Under the pieces are notes generated by a model. That model worked only from the letters and a program-made list of their open reading frames with translations. It was not told the DNA's origin and did not search any database. Below, piece after piece: positions 17,585 through 26,181 of a stretch of 64,000 bases of DNA (positions are counted from its first letter, which is position 1; every line of letters begins with the position of its first letter). The position numbers and the translations under genes were made by a program. Source of the stretch: Chloroflexota bacterium (lineage in GTDB: Bacteria > Chloroflexota > Anaerolineae > Anaerolineales > Villigracilaceae). The DNA lies in assembly GCA_016219545.1 (NCBI GenBank), contig JACRMH010000062.1, positions 62,001 to 126,000 of the forward strand. The letters are read 5' to 3'.

Positions 17585-18154
17585 ATGCAAACATCGCACA
17601 AGTTAAACCTTGGGTCCGGACAATTTCTAAAAGAAGGCTTTGTTAACGTTGATTATTTTTCCAATTCCACTCCGGATGTTTCTCATGACTTAAATCAGAT
17701 ACCTTATCCTTTTGAGGATGATTATTTTGAACTCGTCGAGGCAGATCATGTACTGGAGCATCTTACAGACCCTTTCAAGGTGATGGGAGAATTGCGCAGG
17801 ATCTGCTCATCCGGGGCCACCATCCATATCCGCGTTCCGCATTTCTCGCGTGGATTTACACATGCCGATCACAAAAGGGGATTTGATGTCACGTTCCCGT
17901 ATTACTTCAACCCCAATTTTTTACCCGGCTATCAAAGGATTCCATTGGAATTGGTCAAAATGCGGTTGACATGGTTCGCCCAACCCTATATGAAAAAAAG
18001 TGTATTGCCCACACCTTTGGTTTACTTGGGGCAGGTCATTGGAATAATTATAGATTTTTTTGCCAACCTGTCCCCCTGGCTGTGTTCGCGTCTATGGTGT
18101 TACTGGGTCGGCGGTTTTGAGGAAATTGAATTTGTATTTCGGGTGAAAAAATAA
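17585..18154 (+). CDS. Small SAM-dependent methyltransferase
   Basis: About 189 residues. The opening KLNLGSGQFLKEGFVNVDY and the later VEADHVLEHLTDPFKVMGEL are typical of the predicted-SAM-methyltransferase family linked to polysaccharide gene clusters. I chose the ATG at 17585, five bases after AAGGA; the ATG at 17579 lies too close to the ribosome site. It starts 18 bases after asnB. The C-terminal part (about 145-165) is hydrophobic. Acceptor unknown. Confidence 0.78.
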   Translation: MQTSHKLNLGSGQFLKEGFVNVDYFSNSTPDVSHDLNQIPYPFEDDYFELVEADHVLEHLTDPFKVMGELRRICSSGATIHIRVPHFSRGFTHADHKRGFDVTFPYYFNPNFLPGYQRIPLELVKMRLTWFAQPYMKKSVLPTPLVYLGQVIGIIIDFFANLSPWLCSRLWCYWVGGFEEIEFVFRVKK

Positions 18155-18170
18155 GGCGAGTAATTGAGCA

Positions 18171-20153
18171 ATGAAAAATTCTGGATTGAAACAATATTCC
18201 CTTGCCCTGATCCTTGTATTTTGGCTGACGATTATTCTGGCAATGTTTTTTGTCGTCCAAAAACCGGATTTCTTTTCCATTCTGCCGGGGTTATGGAATT
18301 TAGTATTGATCATTCTAGTTCCATTATGGATGGCATTATTATCCGCTTGCATAGGATCTTATTTTTTAGAAGATTCAATCCCAGAAGAAAGGCTTATTCT
18401 AGGAAGCGGCACGGGGATGGGAATATTCGGATTGGCAGGGTTTGGGCTTGCAATCTTAGGCTGGGCAAAGCCGATGAGCGTATTAACCCTTCTCATCGCC
18501 CTTACTGTTTTTTTCTTATATAAAGGAAAAGTTCAACAAACCTGGAAGGACATTCAGCATGTAAAGACAGAAATGACCACCAGCCTCGAAGGGATCGCGC
18601 GCTGGATTCCGGTCAGCGCGGGGGTTGGACTGGTGCTTGCTTTCCTGATGGGATTGACTCCGCCGATCGAAGATTTCGATGCGCTCACCTATCATCTTAC
18701 AGTGCCTGTCTGGTGGCTGAAAGATGGTGGTTTAGTATCCGTTCAATCGCTTTCCTATTGGTATCCACACCTGGTAGAAGGGAGTTTTGTTTTTCCGATA
18801 GTATTTGGCGTTGATACATCCACACATTTAATCCATTTGTTCTGGCTGGTCTTGGTTGCGCTTCTCCTCTGGCTTTGGGCAAAACAAGCATGGAACCATG
18901 CTATTGCATGGGACTCCATCGCCATCCTTTTATCCATGCCGACATTGTTATGGCTGGCAAGCTGGGCATATACAGACTATGCCTTAACTTTCACGGGCAT
19001 GGCCTCCTTATATTCCATATGGAAATGGCAGGATACGCGAAGTAGAAAGTGGATATCAATTAGCGGCATCCTGGCCGGGCTGGCAATGGGAGTCAAATAT
19101 ACAAGTTTCATTATCCCCCTGGTTATTGTTGCGCTTATCATCCTGTGGGGGCAGGGAAAATTACAACGGATCAAAGGACTCGCACTATTTTCACTTACAG
19201 CGGGACTGGTCGCATCTCCCTGGTACATCCGCAACTGGGTATGGATGAGGAATCCCTTTTATCCCTTTGCATTCGGCGGCCGGTATTGGGATACCTTTCT
19301 AGCGCAATGGTTTTCCGGGGCCGGCTCCGGCATCGGCTTCAACTTTAAGGAGATATTCCTTCTTCCAGTAACAGCCATGCTCGGTATAAAAGATACAAAC
19401 TACTTTGACGGCCGTTTTGGTCCGATGCTCCTCATCCTTCTCCCACTTGCGATCTGGGCAATCTGGCAAACTTATCTCGAAAAAAAAGAAGGACAACAAC
19501 GGGCATTCCTGGCCATCATTTTTCTCAGCCTTTCCGGAATTGCGTTTTGGGTGATCGGAGTTGTTAGCAGTGACCATCTATTCCAGGCGCGTTATCTGTT
19601 CCCCTCTTTGATTACTGGCATCATTCCACTTTCTGTCGGATTAAATGAAATCTACAAACTGGACACTTCCCGCCTGAAAATCAGTTTTATCTTTCGTTTA
19701 ATGCTGGGTATTGTTGTTCTGATGAATTTATTTAATTTTGGCTTATTTACAATCATACGTAATCCAATTGCAGTTGCTGCTGGAATGATTTCGAGACAGC
19801 AATACGTAAAAAGCCAACAACCGGAATTTGCGGGAGCGGTTGAGTTGGTCAATCATATCCCAAACGATTCAAAAGTTTACATCCTATTTGAGCCGCGCAG
19901 TTACGGCGTCAATGTATTCGTCGAACCCGATGTCATCAATTCCCATTTCCCGCACGATGTCTGGCTTTACGCGACTCCCGAAAAGATCATCGCATCCTGG
20001 GTGGAGCAAGGTTACACTCATGTGCTGATCAGAAATGTGACAAACGACGAAACACCTGCGAATGAAATCCTCCTGCTTCAACAAACGGAAAGCCTCTTGG
20101 TCAAGATCGGTGAAACACCCCAGGGAGATTATGCGCTTTACAAAATTCCTTAA
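18171..20153 (+). CDS. Multi-span membrane protein, GT39-like glycosyltransferase
   Basis: 660 residues with about a dozen membrane helices. An acidic loop DFDALTYHLTVPVWWLKDGG follows helix 4-5; an Asp/Glu in the first large outer loop is the catalytic mark of the GT-C glycosyltransferases that take polyprenyl-phosphate sugars. The C-terminal 150 residues form a soluble outer domain. The gene is followed with a 23-base overlap by a second protein of the same type, so the pair likely works on the same surface glycan or protein glycosylation pathway. Neither sugar nor acceptor can be deduced. Confidence 0.75.
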   Translation: MKNSGLKQYSLALILVFWLTIILAMFFVVQKPDFFSILPGLWNLVLIILVPLWMALLSACIGSYFLEDSIPEERLILGSGTGMGIFGLAGFGLAILGWAKPMSVLTLLIALTVFFLYKGKVQQTWKDIQHVKTEMTTSLEGIARWIPVSAGVGLVLAFLMGLTPPIEDFDALTYHLTVPVWWLKDGGLVSVQSLSYWYPHLVEGSFVFPIVFGVDTSTHLIHLFWLVLVALLLWLWAKQAWNHAIAWDSIAILLSMPTLLWLASWAYTDYALTFTGMASLYSIWKWQDTRSRKWISISGILAGLAMGVKYTSFIIPLVIVALIILWGQGKLQRIKGLALFSLTAGLVASPWYIRNWVWMRNPFYPFAFGGRYWDTFLAQWFSGAGSGIGFNFKEIFLLPVTAMLGIKDTNYFDGRFGPMLLILLPLAIWAIWQTYLEKKEGQQRAFLAIIFLSLSGIAFWVIGVVSSDHLFQARYLFPSLITGIIPLSVGLNEIYKLDTSRLKISFIFRLMLGIVVLMNLFNFGLFTIIRNPIAVAAGMISRQQYVKSQQPEFAGAVELVNHIPNDSKVYILFEPRSYGVNVFVEPDVINSHFPHDVWLYATPEKIIASWVEQGYTHVLIRNVTNDETPANEILLLQQTESLLVKIGETPQGDYALYKIP

Positions 20154-21648
20154 TGACAATAAGGCGCTTTTCTCCATTCTGATCCTTGCTTTTCTTATCA
20201 GGCTGATCGGGATCTCTTCGCGCCCAATTTGGTACGATGAGGCCTTTTCGATCTTGTTTTCCGAAAAAGGATTGAGAGCCATGATCTATGGCACCTTGAG
20301 CAAAACCGGTGCAGGGACAGCAGATATTCATCCGCTCGGTTATTACACTGTGCTTTGGGGCTGGATCAATTTATTTGGGAGGTCCATACTCGCTGCCAGA
20401 TTATTGTCCATACTCATAAACCTAATTTCAATAGGAATCATTTATCTAATTGCGGAAAATTTATTTGGCAAAAAAACAGCGTTAGTCTCCGCAGTGTTCG
20501 CATCCATCCTGCCTTTTCAAGTTCATTATGCGCAGGAAATCCGCATGTATGCCTTGCTGTCTTTGTGGCTGCTCCTTGCCACTTATGCATTTCTTCGCAG
20601 CCGAAATGGAAGCTGGAAGTGGTGGATACTATTCGGGTTATCGAGCGCATTGGCACAATATACCCATAATCTGGCAGTTGTATATTTAATTCCTCTCGCA
20701 CTGACGCCATTCCTTCAAAGGGATTTGAAAACACTGAAGGCAGTGTTTCTCGCATCCCTCTTCGCCATTATCTTATACCTGCCCTGGTTGATCCATCTGC
20801 CTGCACAATTCTCAAAAGTAAATACAGCGTATTGGGTGGAACGCCCTAGTGTGGCAAAAATATTTACTCTCTTCTTATTCTACTTGCCACATCTACCCCT
20901 TCCGAATCAACTTCTGTTACCGGGATTGTTGATCGCCACACTGACAATTGCTCTTGCTATTTTTCAAACCATCCTCGCAAGGAAAGCCTCCCCGTCAACG
21001 CTAAAGCCTGGACTATGGACAGCCTACCTTGCTTTTATGCCGCCGCTTCTGCTCTGGACAATTTCCCAATTCGTTCCCATTTACATTGAACGTGCACTCC
21101 TGCCATCCCATGCCATCTTTTGCATCTGGCTGGCTTGGGCATTTACCCAAACTAAGTTACCTAAAATAATTCAAGCCTTCGTGTTTGGATTAGTAGCCCT
21201 TACGGCTGCGACTGGTATTTATCAGCACGTCACTTATGCCGGTTTCCCATATGGACCCTTCCCCGTAATGAACAATGAGCTCAAAGCTGAATACCAACAG
21301 GGCGATGCAATCGTCCATTCCAATAAACTTTCCTACCTGCCTGCTTTTTACTTTGACCCTGAATTGCCCCAAGGCTATGTGACCGACCCAAGCGGCGGGT
21401 CAACGGATACTCTTGCCCCAGCAACTCAGGAAGTTTTACAAATACAGTCATTTGACAATATCGAATTCGCCACCGCGAATAAGAGCAGTGTGTGGTTCAT
21501 TATTTATCAGTATTCAATTGACGAGTACACTGCGCAAGGCTTTCAAACACACCCACAGATCGAATATCTTAACGCTCACTTCACGCTCACATCTTCAAAA
21601 ACATTTGGCGATCTCAGGCTTCTTTTCTACACTCGAGAGCAAAAATGA
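20131..21648 (+). CDS. GT39/PMT-like membrane glycosyltransferase
   Basis: I place the start at the ATG at 20131 (preceded by AGGGAGA); an upstream in-frame ATG at 20062 would run deep into the previous gene. The resulting 505-residue protein begins with a short basic segment and the GT-C signature RLIGISSRPIWYDEAFS, with the Asp-Glu pair expected to be catalytic, and later HYAQEIRMYALLSL, a conserved outer-loop motif of the ArnT/PMT group. About ten helices, then an outer C-terminal domain. It joins the next gene through an ATGA overlap. Confidence 0.82.
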   Translation: MRFTKFLNDNKALFSILILAFLIRLIGISSRPIWYDEAFSILFSEKGLRAMIYGTLSKTGAGTADIHPLGYYTVLWGWINLFGRSILAARLLSILINLISIGIIYLIAENLFGKKTALVSAVFASILPFQVHYAQEIRMYALLSLWLLLATYAFLRSRNGSWKWWILFGLSSALAQYTHNLAVVYLIPLALTPFLQRDLKTLKAVFLASLFAIILYLPWLIHLPAQFSKVNTAYWVERPSVAKIFTLFLFYLPHLPLPNQLLLPGLLIATLTIALAIFQTILARKASPSTLKPGLWTAYLAFMPPLLLWTISQFVPIYIERALLPSHAIFCIWLAWAFTQTKLPKIIQAFVFGLVALTAATGIYQHVTYAGFPYGPFPVMNNELKAEYQQGDAIVHSNKLSYLPAFYFDPELPQGYVTDPSGGSTDTLAPATQEVLQIQSFDNIEFATANKSSVWFIIYQYSIDEYTAQGFQTHPQIEYLNAHFTLTSSKTFGDLRLLFYTREQK

Positions 21649-22907
21649 AAAGAAGGATTCCCTTTCAAGGCCTTGATTCCCGTAGCTGGCGAAACCTTAT
21701 TCTTTTCGCCATGCTTATCTTTTATCTTTTTCAAATTGGTCAGGCCTTGTATTTCAACAATCTATTCAACACGCTCGGTTCGGATTTTTTAGGATTCTGG
21801 ACAGCCGGACATATGGCCAATACGCAAGGATATGCCCGCATTTATGATGCCAATCTGGTTTCCAGAATCCAAAAGCCTTATCACGAGGTGATCGAAACAG
21901 ATAATATCTATGCCCCGATCATGACCGCGTTCTTTCCGGTCTTTGGGATTCCATTTCAACTTCTGGCATTGTTAAAAGCCAGTCATGCGTTCACTTTTTG
22001 GTCCATCCTGAATTTTGTTGCCTTGATCCTGTATCTCCGCTTCTTTATCCATGACCTGCTTCAGAAATCAATTCCCCCAGAGTTATTTGCGCTTCTCATT
22101 ATTTCGTACCCTGTGTTCCATAATTTCTTTTGGGGACAACTGGATGTCTGGCTTCTAATCTGCATGGGCGAATTCATGCGGGCAGTCCTCCATAAAAAGC
22201 CATTCATCAGCGGACTTTGGCTGGCAGGGATGCTGGCAAAACCGCAGGCATTGATCCTAATCATTCCAGCGCTATTCCTCAGACGAGCATGGAAAGAATT
22301 AGCAGGATTCACGACAGGTGTATTTGCCATTTTTATAATTTCCTTTCTATTGGTCGGGACTCAAGGTCTTCGTGAATTACTCAATGTATGGCTCGGGTTT
22401 GCTTCCGGCATTCCCACCAATGCCCCAGACCACATGGTTAATTGGCGTATGATCATGGTTCAATGGAACGCGCTCACGAACTCCAATTCTGGAGTTGTCA
22501 TTGCTGTTCTCGGAAGCTTTGTCACATTATTGATAAGCGTTTTTATTTGGCGCAAATCGGCCCCTGTTAATTCTGAAGAATTTCCCGTCGTTTTACTTGG
22601 ATTAATCGCATCCACTGCTGTATTCACCTGGCACTCACACATCCACATGATGCTTGTGCTACTTCCGCCCTTTCTTTATCTTGCCATACAAAATCGCCTT
22701 CCTGCAAAAATTATTAATTATTGGGTTTTTGGTCCACCAATTGCATTGATGCTTTCTTTTATCTGCCTTCTCTTTACAAAGTTTGGCATCCTGCCAGATT
22801 TTGGATATGAAGCACTCTTCCTTGGACTTTGGGGATTTTCATTCAACCTCATAATACTGGCTTGGGTAATCTCTACACGTCGATTTACATCACCGCATCG
22901 ATCATGA
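21645..22907 (+). CDS. GT87-like membrane glycosyltransferase
   Basis: 420 residues, roughly ten helices. The first outer loop has LGSDFLGFWTAGHMANTQG followed by YDANL, matching the DUF2029/GT87 family of polyprenyl-phosphate-mannose-dependent enzymes. A second marker, FHNFFWGQLDVWLL with GQ, is also typical of GT87. ATGA overlap with the upstream gene. Its end overlaps the convergent CtaA/CtaB gene by 23 bases with no visible terminator between them. Confidence 0.82.
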   Translation: MKRRIPFQGLDSRSWRNLILFAMLIFYLFQIGQALYFNNLFNTLGSDFLGFWTAGHMANTQGYARIYDANLVSRIQKPYHEVIETDNIYAPIMTAFFPVFGIPFQLLALLKASHAFTFWSILNFVALILYLRFFIHDLLQKSIPPELFALLIISYPVFHNFFWGQLDVWLLICMGEFMRAVLHKKPFISGLWLAGMLAKPQALILIIPALFLRRAWKELAGFTTGVFAIFIISFLLVGTQGLRELLNVWLGFASGIPTNAPDHMVNWRMIMVQWNALTNSNSGVVIAVLGSFVTLLISVFIWRKSAPVNSEEFPVVLLGLIASTAVFTWHSHIHMMLVLLPPFLYLAIQNRLPAKIINYWVFGPPIALMLSFICLLFTKFGILPDFGYEALFLGLWGFSFNLIILAWVISTRRFTSPHRS

Positions 22908-24201
22908 TCGCCAGAAAAATAAAGGCCAGATACATGCTCGACCAGCGGTACATCGTCCATGCGACTTTGTTGCCGCCGATCTTGAAGACACGCCAAGCCG
23001 CATAAAGCAGGAGTCCGCCCAAGGTCAGGGCAGAAGCGAGATAAACTGTCCCGGCTAAATTGAAAAGCGGAAGTAATAAAGTCACCCCAACCAGCACAAT
23101 CGTATAGATCAAAATCTGCTTGCGGGTGGATTCTTCGCCACGCACCACCGGCATCATGGGGACGCCCGCTTTTTCATAATCCTTCATGCGGACAATAGCC
23201 AGCGCCCAGAAATGAGGAGGGGTCCACATAAAGACGATGGCAAAGAGAATCCAGGCGGCAAGTCCCAAATGACCTGTAGCGGCCGCCCAGCCAACCATCG
23301 GCGGGATCGCGCCTGCCCCGCCGCCGATGACGATGTTTTGCACAGTCGCCTTCTTTAACAAGACACTATAAAAAATGACATAATAAAAAATGCCCGCCAG
23401 AGATAATAGCGCCGCGAGCAAGTTGACAAAGCCCGCCATCACGTAATAACTGATCAACGAAAGCGCAAGGCCGTAAGATAATCCTTCGGCCGCAGTCAAG
23501 CGCCCATCTGCAAGCGGACGCTTGGCGGTGCGCTGCATGTTCTTATCCAGCTCGCGGTCAATGTATTGATTCAACGCGCTCGAACCTGCGGCCGCCAACG
23601 CACCGCCAAGCAAGGTCCATAAAGTAAGGGATGCGGACGGCCATGCCTTGCTCCCCGCCACCAACCCGCTATAAGTTGTTACCAGCAACAAAGCCACGAT
23701 CAAAGGTTTGGAAAGTGCAAAAAAATCTTTTGCGCGCTGACGGTAATCAAATTTAATAACTTCAGTTGAATCTTTTGCCAGCACACCAGATATAAAAACC
23801 AAAACACTCAATGAGATCCACAAGGCAATTGCGCTCATCGTATGCAGGATGATCAAATGCAGGGAACTTGCGCGTGCCAATTGAATTGCCCCGATCAAAG
23901 CCTGACCAAAAAATAATACGCCTGTTACCGTGGTCAGCGGCAAAAGTAAATTTTGGTCGCGTTGTTCACGCCATGCTTTTCGTAAGATCAGCAGCATGAA
24001 CACAGATGCCGCGCCAACCAGAATGATATGCGCGAGTTTCAAATATCCCAACGGATGAGTTGGCGTACATATAGGCCAACCCACGCAATATGCCCACGCG
24101 CCGGTGACCGTCACCATGCGCCCAACAATGGTCAGGGCAAAGACCAACACAAACAGCGCCAGAACCAGACGCGAAAACGATGACCGCAGGGAATATTTCA
24201 T
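22885..24201 (-). CDS. Half-length CtaA (heme A synthase) fused to CtaB (heme O synthase)
   Basis: A 438-residue membrane protein joining two steps of heme A formation. Residues 1-150 have four helices with His in KLAHIILVG and LHLIILHTMSA, resembling one half of a COX15/CtaA protein. Residues about 160-438 are a complete UbiA-type farnesyltransferase with NQYIDRELDKNMQRTAKRPLA (first Asp-rich motif) and RMKDYEKAG (second). Full CtaA has two such halves and eight helices, so a homodimer or a second protein may be needed for the oxygenase step. It closes the oxidase operon, one base after SURF1. Confidence 0.9.
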   Translation of the reverse strand: MKYSLRSSFSRLVLALFVLVFALTIVGRMVTVTGAWAYCVGWPICTPTHPLGYLKLAHIILVGAASVFMLLILRKAWREQRDQNLLLPLTTVTGVLFFGQALIGAIQLARASSLHLIILHTMSAIALWISLSVLVFISGVLAKDSTEVIKFDYRQRAKDFFALSKPLIVALLLVTTYSGLVAGSKAWPSASLTLWTLLGGALAAAGSSALNQYIDRELDKNMQRTAKRPLADGRLTAAEGLSYGLALSLISYYVMAGFVNLLAALLSLAGIFYYVIFYSVLLKKATVQNIVIGGGAGAIPPMVGWAAATGHLGLAAWILFAIVFMWTPPHFWALAIVRMKDYEKAGVPMMPVVRGEESTRKQILIYTIVLVGVTLLLPLFNLAGTVYLASALTLGGLLLYAAWRVFKIGGNKVAWTMYRWSSMYLAFIFLAIMIDAVM

Positions 24202-24945
24202 TTACGAATCCTGTTTTCTTAAAAAGAATGGGTAACCCAAAAACAAGATCGTTGCAAAGGTGAACCATTGTAAGGCATAACCGAAATGCGAACCCTCGGT
24301 CAAATCCACTTCAGGCTGGGATGGGAGCGGCGGATCAAAATCATTTTCGGTTGCATTCGGCTGAATATAAACAGGCAATATTGGATAAGGGCTTTGCTCG
24401 GAGATGCGCTCCACATTGAGATTATTCCACGCGTCCAGCTTTGGCTGCTGCGAAGTAAATGGCGGATCGGCGACTCCGCCAAAAGCTGGTTTATCCTGCC
24501 CAAGCCGTATCTGCCCCGTGACAGTGACCGTGCCGGCTTCATCATATTTATGCAAGATATCGAGTGCGGGCGCAGAAGTTCCGTCAGCGGGGATCCAGCC
24601 GCGGTCTACAAGAACAGCCGTCCCGTTAAAAAGAAGCGGGGTGATAATGTGGTAGCCATATTGATCGCCGAGATATTGATTCCGTAAGAGGACTTGATTC
24701 TCAAAATCATATTCACCTGTGACAGTGACTGCACGCCATTCCATCGAAGAAATATCGGTGGGCAGGTTTTTGTTCAGATCCAGAGTCTCGGCCGCGCGCA
24801 TGGTGTTGACCTGGGCATTAAATACTCGGCGTTGTTCCAGGCGATCCAATTGCCAGATGCCCAGCCGGATGCATAATGCGCTGCCAGATAAAACAAAGAT
24901 CGTGGCCAATATCCAGGCACGGCTGAACATTTTTTTGAAGATCAT
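24202..24945 (-). CDS. SURF1 family oxidase assembly protein
   Basis: Assists insertion of heme a into the oxidase. 247 residues with a membrane helix at each end (about 10-28 and 222-241) around an outer domain. Family marks include GIWQLDRLEQRR after the first helix, VLLRNQYLGDQYGYHIITPLLF, VLVDRGWIPADG, and HFGYALQWFTFA at the last helix. The start overlaps the preceding gene's stop (ATGA). The neighbours, heme A/O synthase downstream and Sco upstream, agree with this role. Confidence 0.93.
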   Translation of the reverse strand: MIFKKMFSRAWILATIFVLSGSALCIRLGIWQLDRLEQRRVFNAQVNTMRAAETLDLNKNLPTDISSMEWRAVTVTGEYDFENQVLLRNQYLGDQYGYHIITPLLFNGTAVLVDRGWIPADGTSAPALDILHKYDEAGTVTVTGQIRLGQDKPAFGGVADPPFTSQQPKLDAWNNLNVERISEQSPYPILPVYIQPNATENDFDPPLPSQPEVDLTEGSHFGYALQWFTFATILFLGYPFFLRKQDS

Positions 24946-25436
24946 TTCTCTTCCTTCTTCTTTACAGGCATGACCAGCGAGTATAACGCAAGCAGACCGC
25001 CAAGCGGAATGCCTGCATATAAAATGCCATAAAGGCGTGTACCGAACGTAAGCGCCTCATGTACATCCAACCCGAAGTATCTGCCGGGTTCGAAAGAGCA
25101 GGTCAAGGCGTAGGATTGAACCGTGTCCAGGTGCAGGCTGGCTGATGTCCCGGCAGGAATCCACAAGGGACCGAGTTCATGGTCAACTATATCTTCATTC
25201 TTTACCAGTAAGGTATCGCCGATGACAAAAGCCATGGAGTCGGGAATGGTCGGTGGGGTTTCACCGCGCGCAACTTTTTCAGCAGTCCCATTTGGAATGA
25301 CAAGCTCAACGACCTTTGGCGGGCGGGCTGTATCACGCAGGAACATGAATGTGATCTCGTTCAGGACGACCCCGAATACGAGTCCCAACAGCAGGGAGAT
25401 AAGAGTTCTTTTTATTATGATTTGAATTGGGGGCAT
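24942..25436 (-). CDS. Cupredoxin-like membrane protein of the oxidase operon
   Basis: 164 residues, not a family I can name. One membrane helix at each end (about 9-33 and 133-156) encloses a domain rich in beta strands. In it LVKNEDIVDHELG, TCSFEPGRYFG and LDVHE supply a His, a Cys and a second His in the order seen in blue-copper (plastocyanin/azurin) folds, although the Cys-His spacing is wider than usual. Its position between Sco and SURF1 points to oxidase assembly, perhaps copper delivery to the CuA or CuB site. Copper binding is an inference. Confidence 0.6.
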   Translation of the reverse strand: MPPIQIIIKRTLISLLLGLVFGVVLNEITFMFLRDTARPPKVVELVIPNGTAEKVARGETPPTIPDSMAFVIGDTLLVKNEDIVDHELGPLWIPAGTSASLHLDTVQSYALTCSFEPGRYFGLDVHEALTFGTRLYGILYAGIPLGGLLALYSLVMPVKKKEEK

Positions 25437-25452
25437 GGCTGCTTTCAGAAAA

Positions 25453-26052
25453 TTATTTCAAGATCAAATTGAGATCGTGCACAATATCTTCGACGGGGGT
25501 GCCGAAGGCGTAGGAAAGGCGCATATTTCCAGCTTGGTCAATGAGGATAACCCGCGCCGTATGCGTCACGGTGATTAACCCTGAGTCATTTTTAACGACC
25601 TCACGGAAAATACCGTAATCGTTCCATATCTTTTCAAGGTCGGTCTGCGCGCCGCTCAACCCGATAAAGGCTGGGTTGAATTGGTCCACATATTCCTGAA
25701 CCTTCTGCGAGGTATCACGGTCGGGATCTACGGAGACGAATACGACTTGAACAGAAGCTGCTTTATCAGGGATTTGGTTCAGGGCGGAGTTTAATTCGGC
25801 CATCGTTGCAGGGCAAACATCCGGGCAAAAGGTGTAGCCGAAGAAAAGCAGGACAACTTTGCCTTTCTGGTCGCTCAGGCGAAAGACTTCCCCACTTGAA
25901 CGGGTCAATTCAAAATTGGAAGCTTGAGGAAAAGGTTCCGAGTAGGCTGTACCGCGAAAGTTTTCAGACCTTGAAAATAGAATCGTCAGGCAAGCCGTTA
26001 GGGCAATAATCGCCAGAGATGCAAGACCCACCCAGAGAATTTTTTTATCCAT
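25453..26052 (-). CDS. Sco/SenC-type copper chaperone
   Basis: Thioredoxin-fold assembly factor delivering copper to the CuA site of subunit II. The ligands are present: FCPDVC with Cys76 and Cys80, and VTHTARV with His164. The N-terminus is a membrane anchor that also resembles a lipobox (LTAC, Cys21). I start it at the ATG at 26052 with GGAGTG nine bases upstream. A longer frame to 26157 would run through the palindrome at 26068-26097 and is unlikely to be translated. 200 residues is normal. Confidence 0.93.
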   Translation of the reverse strand: MDKKILWVGLASLAIIALTACLTILFSRSENFRGTAYSEPFPQASNFELTRSSGEVFRLSDQKGKVVLLFFGYTFCPDVCPATMAELNSALNQIPDKAASVQVVFVSVDPDRDTSQKVQEYVDQFNPAFIGLSGAQTDLEKIWNDYGIFREVVKNDSGLITVTHTARVILIDQAGNMRLSYAFGTPVEDIVHDLNLILK

Positions 26053-26067
26053 TTGTTTTAACACTCC

Positions 26068-26097
26068 AATCGGGGCGATCTTGAGATCGCCCCGATT
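26068..26097. repeat. 14-bp palindrome abutting the sco ribosome site
   Basis: AATCGGGGCGATCT, loop TG, then its exact reverse complement. On the minus strand the stem ends directly against the GGAGTG of sco. It has no T-run, so it is more likely a spreading palindrome or a translation or mRNA-stability element than a terminator. Its GGGGCGA core is similar to the GTAGGGGC elements. Confidence 0.7.
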
Positions 26098-26181
26098 ATG
26101 TTCTTCCTTTATTCTTTTATACCAGAATTCCTGGTTGAGTGCCAACAAAAAACTCACCGCCGAGGTCGGCGGCGAGTGATA

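Noticed and set aside
25453..26157. Longer start for the Sco protein at 26157
   Set aside because: It would translate through a 14-bp palindrome and place the membrane anchor far from the N-terminus; the ATG at 26052 has GGAGTG.
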